Shown here piece after piece: positions 7,703 through 14,628 of a DNA stretch of 15,263 nt; position 1 is the stretch's first letter; each line of letters begins with the position of its first letter. This DNA is from Helicobacter sp. Lineage in GTDB: Bacteria; Campylobacterota; Campylobacteria; Campylobacterales; Helicobacteraceae. The stretch lies in NCBI GenBank assembly GCA_022766795.1, contig JALEPE010000063.1:1-15263 (forward strand), given 5' to 3'. The notes under the pieces were generated by a model, which was not told the DNA's origin, made no database searches, and saw only the letters and a list, made by a program, of their open reading frames with translations. The position numbers were made by a program, and so were the translations under genes.

Positions 7703-9031
7703 CTACCCAAATACCCTTCTAAAGATTGCTTCCACATTTTTTGTGTAGTAGTTAAATTCGAAGCATTCGCGCACGGCACTCTCTCCAATTAGCCCTATAA
7801 GTTCAGAATCCGCCAAGAGATATTGTAGATACAAGCTTTCACCCTCTGCATTGACGGCTGCCTTGCCTTGTTGCAAGTCTTGCCATACTTTCATTGCGTT
7901 GCGTTGCACGATTTTATACGCATCTTCGCGCGAAACGCCTTTTTTAGGAAGCTCTAGTAGAATGCGTTGTGAAAACACAAGCCCACCTGTAAGATTGAGA
8001 TTTTTTAGCATATTTTTTGGATACACAACAAGTTTTTCTAAAAGCCCTTTTAAGCGGTGTAACATAAAATCTGTTGTAATAAAGCCATCAGGCAAGATAA
8101 AACGTTCCACGCTAGAGTGGCTAATATCACGCTCGTGCCAAAGTGCCACATTTTCCATTGCCGGAATCGCATAAGAGCGAATCATTCTACAAAGTCCGGT
8201 AATATTTTCGCTTAATACAGGATTGCGTTTGTGAGGCATTGCGGAGCTTCCCTTCTGCCCAACATCAAAAAACTCTTCTGCTTCATACACTTCCGTGCGT
8301 TGTAAATGCCGAATCTCTACAGCTATTTTTTCACAACTACTTGCAAGGAGAGCTAAATCACTCATTAATCTTGCGTATCTATCACGTTGAATCACTTGAT
8401 TGCTTGCAGGTGCAGCTTTTAGCCCAAGTTCAGCGCAAACAAGTTCCTCTAGCTCCATAGGCGTATGGGCGAGATTCCCCATTGCGCCACTTAGTTGTCC
8501 CACAGCAATTACATCTAAAGTGGATTCCAATGCCTTTAGATGTCGCCCCAACTCATCATACCAAATCGCCAAAACAAGTCCAAAGGTAATAGGTTCTCCG
8601 TGGATTCCGTGAGAGCGTCCCACCATAAGCGTTTCTTTGTGCTCATAAGCACGCGTTTTAATCGCCTCACGCACTTGTGCAATATCTTTTAAGATAATTT
8701 TTAAAGAATCACGCATTTGCAATGCTACCGCAGTATCAATACAATCACTGCTCGTGATTCCATAATGCACCCAACGCGATTCCTCACCCAACGATTCCGC
8801 CACACTTGTAGTAAAGGCGATTAAATCGTGCTTTGTTACTGCTTCTATCGCATCAATGCGTTCAATATCAAACTTCGCATTCTTGCAAATTTTTTCACAA
8901 TCAGAATCGGGAATCAATCCAAGCTTATTCCACCCACGCACCAACGCCTTTTCTACTTCTAACCACGCAGAATACTTCGCATTCGTATCCCAAAGTTTTT
9001 TCATCTCTTCTCTTGCATATCGTTCTACCAT
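7703..9031 (-). CDS. purB: Adenylosuccinate lyase
   Basis: PurB splits SAICAR to AICAR and adenylosuccinate to AMP, releasing fumarate each time, in cytoplasmic purine synthesis. It belongs to the fumarase/aspartase superfamily and should be a homotetramer. The signature loop SSAMPHKRNP lies at residues 262-271, and H68 (KHDL), H89 (WVHYG) and H141 (SHGIHGEP) fall at the positions of the active-site histidines in the Bacillus enzyme. The 442-residue length is typical. The ATG is preceded by GAAAGGA at suitable spacing. It is transcribed away from the pseudouridine synthase gene across a 63-bp divergent region, and the HrgA-like gene follows closely. Confidence 0.97.
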   Translation of the reverse strand: MVERYAREEMKKLWDTNAKYSAWLEVEKALVRGWNKLGLIPDSDCEKICKNAKFDIERIDAIEAVTKHDLIAFTTSVAESLGEESRWVHYGITSSDCIDTAVALQMRDSLKIILKDIAQVREAIKTRAYEHKETLMVGRSHGIHGEPITFGLVLAIWYDELGRHLKALESTLDVIAVGQLSGAMGNLAHTPMELEELVCAELGLKAAPASNQVIQRDRYARLMSDLALLASSCEKIAVEIRHLQRTEVYEAEEFFDVGQKGSSAMPHKRNPVLSENITGLCRMIRSYAIPAMENVALWHERDISHSSVERFILPDGFITTDFMLHRLKGLLEKLVVYPKNMLKNLNLTGGLVFSQRILLELPKKGVSREDAYKIVQRNAMKVWQDLQQGKAAVNAEGESLYLQYLLADSELIGLIGESAVRECFEFNYYTKNVEAIFRRVFG

Positions 9032-9094
9032 AAAAATCCTTTCAAGTTTTGTGCTACAATAATGCTAACATAACACCCCTTAAAAAGTTAAAAA
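9032..9094. promoter_or_regulatory. Divergent promoter region between purB and the RluA-family gene
   Basis: On the plus strand, TGCTACAAT (9052-9060) is an extended -10 motif, about 35 bp before the ATG at 9095. TGCTA is repeated directly at 9052-9056 and 9063-9067, exactly 11 bp apart. On the minus strand, no single -10 box for purB stands out among several AT-rich candidates. The plus-strand gene has only a weak ribosome site (AAAAAG), whereas purB has a good GAAAGGA. Confidence 0.5.
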
Positions 9095-10033
9095 ATGCCT
9101 TATATTAAAGAGAGTTTTAGTATTGACACACCACTGCGCGCCTATGAGTTTTTAAGGCAAAATCTGCATTTAAATATGGCAGAGGCACAACGTTATATCA
9201 ATAAAGGCAGGGTGTTTTATGAAGGGCAAGTCTTAACACAAAAAAATAAAATTTTACAAAATTGCGTGCAAGTGCTTATGTTTAAGCCTGATTCTTTAGG
9301 GTTAAAACCACTTTTTGAAAATGAAGATTTTGCCATTTTCAACAAACCTTCCAAAATGCTAATCCACCCTAAAGGTGCATTTGCACACCATAGTTTGATG
9401 GACGAAATTCGTGCTTTGTATGGGAGAGAAGCTAGTTTAGCGCACAGAATTGATAAAGAGACAAGTGGTTTAGTGCTAGTTGGGAAACACAAAAATAGCA
9501 TAGCAAAACTTGGAGAAATGTTTATCAAAGGCGCAATAAAAAAGGAATATTTAGCAGTCGTTAGAGGGGATTTAAAGGCTTATAGCTTCGTGTTATCGCT
9601 TCCACTAGCCACACAACCTAAAGGCGGAGATTTATGCGTGCGTTCGCGCTATTTAGGAGAACCAAACACGGAATCTCTGAAGTTTAAAGAAGCGCAAACC
9701 ACTTTTGAAACATTAGGTGTTGTAACGCGAGACTCACATTATACGCTAATAAAAGTTTTGCCAAAAACAGGGCGCACACACCAAATTCGCGTGCATTTAT
9801 ATGCGTTAGGGATTCCAATTCTAGGCGACCCACTCTATGGCGCGAAAGACGCGCATAGTCGGGAATATTTAGATTGTGAGTTTATCACACAAGAGAGTGC
9901 GCACCCCTTAAGTGATTCTAAGCGCATAGAATATTTTGGAGCTTCGCGTCTAATGCTCCACGCATACAAGTTGGAGTTTTGCTATTGCAATAAGCGGTAT
10001 GTGTTTGCAAGTGATGAAAATTTTGATATTTAA
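9095..10033 (+). CDS. RluA-family pseudouridine synthase
   Basis: The protein should isomerise specific uridines to pseudouridine in rRNA or tRNA. An S4-like RNA-binding region lies near residues 15-55 (AYEFLRQ, AQRYINKGRVFYEGQ). The catalytic domain carries LAHRIDKETSGLVLVGK with D120 as the expected catalytic aspartate; the usual HRLD reads HRID here. The conserved motif RTHQIRVHL is at residues 227-234, followed by LGDPLYG. The length of 312 residues is normal. I cannot tell which RNA position it modifies (RluC, RluD or another), so I give no symbol. The start follows an extended -10 promoter by 35 bp; no strong ribosome site is visible. It is separated from tatA by 110 bp with its own promoter, so it probably forms a single-gene unit. 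Confidence 0.92.
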   Translation: MPYIKESFSIDTPLRAYEFLRQNLHLNMAEAQRYINKGRVFYEGQVLTQKNKILQNCVQVLMFKPDSLGLKPLFENEDFAIFNKPSKMLIHPKGAFAHHSLMDEIRALYGREASLAHRIDKETSGLVLVGKHKNSIAKLGEMFIKGAIKKEYLAVVRGDLKAYSFVLSLPLATQPKGGDLCVRSRYLGEPNTESLKFKEAQTTFETLGVVTRDSHYTLIKVLPKTGRTHQIRVHLYALGIPILGDPLYGAKDAHSREYLDCEFITQESAHPLSDSKRIEYFGASRLMLHAYKLEFCYCNKRYVFASDENFDI

Positions 10034-10103
10034 ATTATGGAAAACGGCATAGGCTTTCAACACGATTCTACATTTTAGAATTTAGCACACCAAAATAAAA
10101 TTA

Positions 10104-10112
10104 TGCTATAAT
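10104..10112 (+). promoter_or_regulatory. Extended -10 promoter for the tatA-argS-fabD operon
   Basis: TGCTATAAT is a perfect extended -10 element, 31 bp upstream of the tatA ATG, with an AT-rich stretch before it and no -35 needed in Campylobacterota. AAGGA at 10132-10136 is the tatA ribosome site, 7 bp before the start. The upstream 70 bases (10034-10103) contain no gene I can support, only a weak AT-rich stem-loop at 10065-10081. Confidence 0.75.
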
Positions 10113-10143
10113 TTGAGAAATTTCTACATTTAAGGATTTTACA

Positions 10144-10380
10144 ATGATGCCGAGCGTTCAGCAGTTATTAATTGTTTTATTGATTATTATCGTGCTTTTT
10201 GGTGCAAAAAAGATTCCAGATTTAGCAAAAGGCTTAGGTTCAGGAATTAAAAATTTCAAAAAAGCCGTTAAAGAAGATGAAGAGGAAATTGCGCAAAATA
10301 CAAAGATTGAGCAGGATAAAACTGCGACAAACTCTACAAATGCTCAAGATTCCAAAATTAACGAAAGCACAAAAGCCTAA
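10144..10380 (+). CDS. tatA: TatA, pore-forming subunit of the twin-arginine translocase
   Basis: TatA assembles in the inner membrane to let folded proteins through; in this window its evident client is the HydA-HydB complex. The 78 residues show the family layout: a short periplasmic start, one membrane helix (about 5-19), the hinge FGAKKIP (19-25), an amphipathic helix (about 26-44), and a charged, low-complexity C-terminal tail. The ATG has AAGGA at 7 bp. The second methionine is adjacent, and the first is kept because of the ribosome-site spacing. argS follows after 3 bp, the same neighbour pair known from H. pylori. Whether it acts as TatA or TatE/B cannot be settled alone, but the short tail favours TatA. 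Confidence 0.93.
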   Translation: MMPSVQQLLIVLLIIIVLFGAKKIPDLAKGLGSGIKNFKKAVKEDEEEIAQNTKIEQDKTATNSTNAQDSKINESTKA

Positions 10381-10383
10381 GCA

Positions 10384-11991
10384 ATGTATCAAGCCATTAA
10401 AGAAATTATTGATTCTACACTTGGTGTTTCTAGTATATTAGAAAAGCCACGTGATAAAAGTTTAGGACATTTCGCATTGCCGACATTTAGTTTTGCAAAA
10501 ACATTGCGTAAAGCCCCACAAATGATTGCACAAGAATTTGCGCAAAAGCTAGAGAACTTACCACAAATTGCGAGCGTGAGTGTAGTGAATGGTTATGTGA
10601 ATTTCACGCTTAGCAATGCGTTTTTAGCACAATGTGCGTGGGAATTTTTGCAAGGCAAAATGGAATCCAAACATACAAAATCCCAAAAAGAGCATATTTT
10701 ACTAGAATATGTGAGTGCAAACCCCACAGGACCTTTGCATATCGGACACGCACGCGGAGCAGTATTTGGCGATAGTTTAGCGCGTATTGGGCGATTTTTA
10801 GGCTACAAAATTTATACTGAATATTATGTTAATGATGCGGGCGCGCAAATTGAAAAACTAGGTAAATCTATCTATTATGCGGGCAGACATCTTGTTTTTA
10901 GCGAGAGTAGAGAACTACCAAGTGAGTGCTACCAAGGGGAATATATTTTTGAATTAGCGCAAGATGCAAGGGAAAGTTTAGGCGATACCGCATTTAAAAA
11001 TATGGAATCGCTAGATGCACTCAATGTATTTGGCAGAAATAAAATGCTTGATGAAATTAAACAAAATCTCGCACAAGTCGGCATTAGTTTTGATTCTTAT
11101 GTGAGCGAAAAAACTTTATTTTCAGAGTGGGATTCCACATTGCAATGCTTACAGGCTCACCAAGGCGTATATGAAGAAGATAAGAAATTATGGCTAAAAT
11201 CCACAGAATATGGCGATGAAAAAGATCGTGTCATTGTGCGCGAAAATGGCGAAGCAACATATTTAGCTGGAGATATTATCTACCATAGAAATAAGTTTAA
11301 ACGCGAGTTTGACCGCTATATTAATATTTGGGGTGCAGACCACCACGGCTATATTGCGCGCGTGAAAGCAGCCATTGAGTTTTTAGGATTTGAGAGTCAA
11401 AAACTAGAAGTGCTTTTAGCGCAAATGGTAGCACTTTTAAAAGACGGAATCCCTTATAAAATGAGCAAACGTGCAGGGAATTTCATCTTAATGAAAGATG
11501 TGGTAGATGATATAGGCGCAGATGCATTAAGATTAATGTTTTTAAGCAAGAAACCCGATACACATTTGGAATTTGATGTGAATGATTTACAAAAGCAAGA
11601 TGCAAGTAACCCATTGTATTACATTAATTATGCAAATGCGAGAATCCACACACTTTTTACAAAAGCTAGCATTTCTATGGAATCGCAATATAACGCATCA
11701 ATGCAATCCTATGTGGAATCGCTAAAAGACGCGCCAGAGAATTTGCGGGATTTATTGGTTTTGGCATTAGGATTGCAAAAGGTGCTTAATGACGCATTTG
11801 AACAACGTTTAGTAAATAAGGTTGTGGATTATTTGTATGCGCTTGCAGGCGAGTTGCACCATTTTTACACAACAACTAAAATTTTGAATACAGAGAATGA
11901 AAAGCAAATCTTAGCAGTGCTTATTGTGGTGGCGCATTCTATTACGCTTGGGCTAGATTTACTTGGCGTTAAAGCTAAAGTTAGTATGTAA
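10384..11991 (+). CDS. argS: Arginyl-tRNA synthetase
   Basis: This class I synthetase charges tRNA-Arg with arginine, using ATP. The HIGH motif is at residues 119-122 (GPLHIGHARG) and the KMSKR motif at 359-363 (YKMSKRAGNF). An N-terminal tRNA-binding domain precedes the catalytic core and a helical anticodon-binding domain ends it. The 535-residue length is normal for Helicobacter. The start is 3 bp after the tatA stop and lacks a clear Shine-Dalgarno sequence, so it probably depends on ribosomes ending tatA. Its TAA stop overlaps the AAGGAG site of fabD. Confidence 0.97.
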   Translation: MYQAIKEIIDSTLGVSSILEKPRDKSLGHFALPTFSFAKTLRKAPQMIAQEFAQKLENLPQIASVSVVNGYVNFTLSNAFLAQCAWEFLQGKMESKHTKSQKEHILLEYVSANPTGPLHIGHARGAVFGDSLARIGRFLGYKIYTEYYVNDAGAQIEKLGKSIYYAGRHLVFSESRELPSECYQGEYIFELAQDARESLGDTAFKNMESLDALNVFGRNKMLDEIKQNLAQVGISFDSYVSEKTLFSEWDSTLQCLQAHQGVYEEDKKLWLKSTEYGDEKDRVIVRENGEATYLAGDIIYHRNKFKREFDRYINIWGADHHGYIARVKAAIEFLGFESQKLEVLLAQMVALLKDGIPYKMSKRAGNFILMKDVVDDIGADALRLMFLSKKPDTHLEFDVNDLQKQDASNPLYYINYANARIHTLFTKASISMESQYNASMQSYVESLKDAPENLRDLLVLALGLQKVLNDAFEQRLVNKVVDYLYALAGELHHFYTTTKILNTENEKQILAVLIVVAHSITLGLDLLGVKAKVSM

Positions 11992-12002
11992 AGGAGAATT
12001 TT
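11991..12002 (+). promoter_or_regulatory. Ribosome site that fixes the TTG start of fabD
   Basis: AAGGAG at 11991-11996 shares its first base with the argS stop and lies 6 bp before TTG 12003. No ATG or GTG start fits as well before the conserved VIFPGQGSQ segment, so the TTG start is well supported. Confidence 0.8.
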
Positions 12003-12923
12003 TTGGGTAAGGCAGTTATTTTTCCCGGACAGGGTAGTCAAAACGTAGGAATGGGAAAAGATTTATTTGACAATAACGCAGAAGTTAGGGCATTGTTTGA
12101 GTGTGCTAGCGAAGTGTTAAAAGAGGATATGCAAGCACTTTGTTTCAGTGAGAATACAAAATTAAATTCTACGCAATATACACAGCCTGCGATTCTACTT
12201 GTAAGTTTTAGCGCATTTTCTTTGATTGCGCCAAAGTTAGGTGCAAACATTGCTTTTGGGCTTGGACATTCTCTAGGCGAGTTTAGCGCACTTTGCGCAA
12301 GTGGAGTATTAAGTTTTGAAAAAGCAATCGCTCTAGTGCATCAACGTGGAATCTTAATGGAAACAGCGTGCAAGACAAAGGCAGCTGGAATGATGGTTGT
12401 ATTAGGGCTAGAGGATTCCATATTGGAGGAGTTTTGTGAGAAAAAACGGAATCGCGGATTAAAAGTATGGTGTGCTAACTACAATGGCGATGGACAAATG
12501 GTGCTTGGCGGTAGCAAAGAGGATTTGCAAGACTTGGAAGTGGAATTAAAAGGACTTGGAGCAAAAAGGGCGTTAATGTTACCAATGTCTGTGGCGAGCC
12601 ACTGCCCGATTTTAGAGAGTATGTGTGGGGATTTTAAAGCATTATTAGACGATGCCCTTTGCGATTCCTTTAACTTTCCCATTATCTCAAATGTTAGCGC
12701 AAAGCCCTATGCGACAAAAGCACAAGCATTAGAATTGCTAGCAAATCAGCTTGTTTCACCTGTGCTTTACAAGCAATCCATTCGGGAAAATGATGCGGAT
12801 ATTGACGGCTTCATTGAATGTGGTGGAAGTGTGCTAAAAGGTTTAAATAAGCGTCTAAGTCAAAAAGAAACGATTGCTTTGCAAACTTATGCAGAGATTC
12901 AAGATTTTTTACAAAAGGATTAG
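12003..12923 (+). CDS. fabD: Malonyl-CoA:ACP transacylase
   Basis: FabD moves the malonyl group from CoA to acyl carrier protein for type II fatty-acid synthesis in the cytoplasm. The N-terminus shows FPGQGSQ, the nucleophile S90 lies in GLGHSLGE, R115 in HQRG fits the carboxylate-binding arginine, and H200 in ASHCPI fits the catalytic histidine. These positions match E. coli FabD within one or two residues. The length of 306 residues is typical. It begins at TTG with a strong AAGGAG. Its TAG stop is one base before the mtn ATG, and the mtn ribosome site lies inside its last codons. Confidence 0.97.
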   Translation: MGKAVIFPGQGSQNVGMGKDLFDNNAEVRALFECASEVLKEDMQALCFSENTKLNSTQYTQPAILLVSFSAFSLIAPKLGANIAFGLGHSLGEFSALCASGVLSFEKAIALVHQRGILMETACKTKAAGMMVVLGLEDSILEEFCEKKRNRGLKVWCANYNGDGQMVLGGSKEDLQDLEVELKGLGAKRALMLPMSVASHCPILESMCGDFKALLDDALCDSFNFPIISNVSAKPYATKAQALELLANQLVSPVLYKQSIRENDADIDGFIECGGSVLKGLNKRLSQKETIALQTYAEIQDFLQKD

Positions 12924-12924
12924 T

Positions 12925-13611
12925 ATGACAATTGGAATTATTGGGGCGATGCAAGAGGAGATTACGCCACTTTTGGAACATTATCAAGCCTATGAAACTA
13001 TTGAGTTTTGCGGACATAGCTACTATAGAGTGTCGCTTGGCAAAAAGACTTTAATCATCGCGTGCAGTCGTATTGGCAAAGTGTATTCTGCACTCACTGC
13101 GAGTGTGATGATTTTGCACTTTGGGTGTGAGCAGATCATTTTCAATGGTGTCGCGGGGGGGATTAATCCGCAATACAAAGTGGGTGATTTAGTTCTAGCC
13201 ACTAAACTTTGCCAGCACGATGTGGATATTACAATTTTTGGACATCCTTTTGGCTATATTAGTGATGGCAAGATTTTCACGCAATCCGATTCCACACTCA
13301 ACGGAATCGCAAAAGCAGCAGCAAAAGAAAATGGCATTCATTTATATGAAGGTGTCGTGGCAACAGGCGACCAATTCATTCATTCCAAAGAAAAAAAGGA
13401 GTGGATTCAAAAAGAATTTAAAGCGGACGCCATAGAAATGGAGGGAGCAAGCGTAGCCGTTGTGTGCGATAACTTAAATACTCCAATTTGTGTCATTAGA
13501 GCAATTTCAGACAATGCAGGTGATGAAGCACTCATCAGTTATGAGGAATTTTTAGCGACAAGTGCTAAAATCAGTGCTTCACTCGTTATTAAAATGATTG
13601 AAAAACTTTAA
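12925..13611 (+). CDS. mtn: MTA/SAH nucleosidase (also aminodeoxyfutalosine nucleosidase)
   Basis: The enzyme cleaves adenine from 5'-methylthioadenosine and S-adenosylhomocysteine. In Campylobacterota the same family also cleaves 6-amino-6-deoxyfutalosine in the futalosine route to menaquinone, the quinone that HydC reduces. I place the start at ATG 12925 (228 residues), after AAAGGA within the end of fabD; a longer in-frame start at 12874 lies within fabD and adds a non-conserved leader. Catalytic E12 (MQEE), the EMEGAS motif (E171, M172, E173) and D196 (SDNAGDEA) match E. coli Pfs positions within one residue. A run of seven G (13155-13161) encodes part of VAGG. sixA follows after 12 bp. 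Confidence 0.95.
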   Translation: MTIGIIGAMQEEITPLLEHYQAYETIEFCGHSYYRVSLGKKTLIIACSRIGKVYSALTASVMILHFGCEQIIFNGVAGGINPQYKVGDLVLATKLCQHDVDITIFGHPFGYISDGKIFTQSDSTLNGIAKAAAKENGIHLYEGVVATGDQFIHSKEKKEWIQKEFKADAIEMEGASVAVVCDNLNTPICVIRAISDNAGDEALISYEEFLATSAKISASLVIKMIEKL

Positions 13612-13623
13612 AAGGAGTACAAT

Positions 13624-14091
13624 ATGCGTCTAATTTTAGTGCGTCACGCAAAAGCAGAGAGTCGGGACAAATGGGTTAATAAGGATGATTTAAAACGTCC
13701 TTTAACAAAAAAAGGAATCAAACAAGCAAAACAAATCGCAAAATTTATTAAAAAGAAATATCCTAATGTAGATGCAATCGTCTCATCGCTTGCGATTCGT
13801 GCTTGCGATACGGCAAAATTTATTGCAAAAAAACAGCCCCATTGCACTTTTTTATTAACACCCAATATCAACCCAGAAGAGGGAATTGAGGGCTTTTTAC
13901 GCGATAAAGACAGATTGGAAGAGAGTTGGCAAACACTTGTGATTGTCGGACACAATCCAAGCATTAGCGAGCTTGTGCGCTTTATCAGTGCGAAGGGGAC
14001 ATTAAATTTACGTGTTGGCAAAGGTTGCGTTGTAGAACTAGAGCACGACAATGACGATAATTGGATGTTGGTAGGTTTGAACAATTTTTAA
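13624..14091 (+). CDS. sixA: SixA-type phosphohistidine phosphatase
   Basis: This is a small histidine phosphatase of the RHG superfamily. R7-H8 (LVRHAKA) gives the phosphohistidine nucleophile, R59 lies in SSLAIRACDT, and H110 in VGHNPS completes the phosphate pocket. The 155-residue length fits SixA, which in E. coli removes phosphate from histidine phosphotransfer proteins. The substrate here is unknown. AAAGGAG overlaps the mtn stop and lies 6 bp before ATG. It sits within the fabD-mtn-sixA run, with the YhcH-family gene 9 bp downstream. Confidence 0.88.
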   Translation: MRLILVRHAKAESRDKWVNKDDLKRPLTKKGIKQAKQIAKFIKKKYPNVDAIVSSLAIRACDTAKFIAKKQPHCTFLLTPNINPEEGIEGFLRDKDRLEESWQTLVIVGHNPSISELVRFISAKGTLNLRVGKGCVVELEHDNDDNWMLVGLNNF

Positions 14092-14100
14092 GGATTTTTA

Positions 14101-14610
14101 ATGTTTTTGGGATATTTGCCAGATATTGCAAATAAGTTTAAAAAAAATGCCGTATTAGGACGCGTGTTTGATTATCTCTATTACGCATTAGATGAGGACA
14201 ATGCGGTGCATAGGCGCATTTGTGCCTTGCAAAATGGCGAAAGCTATGAAATAGAGATTGAAAGTGGAGTGCGGGCGATTGAACAAGCCTATAAGACAAA
14301 GTCGCCGAAAGTTGCTTTTTATGAAAGCCATAGTGCAATGGTAGATTTTCAAATGGTGGTTTCTGGCGTGGAGCTATTTTTTATTGCGCCCAACACATTA
14401 TGCGAGATTAAACAGCCCTTAGATTCTAAGCGCGACCTCATTGAATATGCACCAAGCAAATTTTGCTCTAGTATTCAGCTATTTCCGGGTAATTTAGCAG
14501 TCTTTGAATCCATTGATACGCACGCGGGTGGAATCGCAATCGGTGAGCCTATGGATATTAAAAAGGTTGTGGTTAAGGTTCCTAAAGAGTGCGTTAAACT
14601 AAATTTCTAA
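14101..14610 (+). CDS. YhcH/YjgK/YiaL family protein (DUF386)
   Basis: The 169-residue protein matches the YhcH/YiaL/EbgC family of cupin-fold proteins, linked in other bacteria to sugar or sialic-acid metabolism but of uncertain reaction. The diagnostic stretch YESHSAMVDFQ supplies E75, H77 and D82, and SIDTHAGG supplies H141, a plausible metal set; VKKVVVKV-like residues near 153-160 form the typical final strand. No sugar-pathway gene lies beside it; its neighbours are sixA and a Crp/Fnr regulator. AAGGA overlaps the sixA stop, 6 bp before ATG. I would not infer a substrate from this context. Confidence 0.82.
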   Translation: MFLGYLPDIANKFKKNAVLGRVFDYLYYALDEDNAVHRRICALQNGESYEIEIESGVRAIEQAYKTKSPKVAFYESHSAMVDFQMVVSGVELFFIAPNTLCEIKQPLDSKRDLIEYAPSKFCSSIQLFPGNLAVFESIDTHAGGIAIGEPMDIKKVVVKVPKECVKLNF

Positions 14611-14628
14611 GGCGACGAGGAAGTGCGG

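Noticed and set aside
10037..10078. A 13-codon frame starting at ATG between the pseudouridine synthase gene and tatA
   Set aside because: It has no ribosome site, is very short and lies upstream of the tatA -10 element.
10065..10081. Six-bp AT-rich stem ATTCTA/TAGAAT as a terminator of the pseudouridine synthase gene
   Set aside because: The stem has only one G-C pair and no U-run follows, so it is too weak to call.
12874..12924. An earlier ATG for mtn giving a 17-residue leader
   Set aside because: It lies inside fabD, has no good ribosome site, and the added residues precede the conserved family start MTIGIIGAMQEE.
13644..14084. A 146-codon minus-strand frame opposite sixA
   Set aside because: sixA in the other strand has clear catalytic motifs and a ribosome site; the antisense frame is serine-rich, low in recognisable structure and has no such support.
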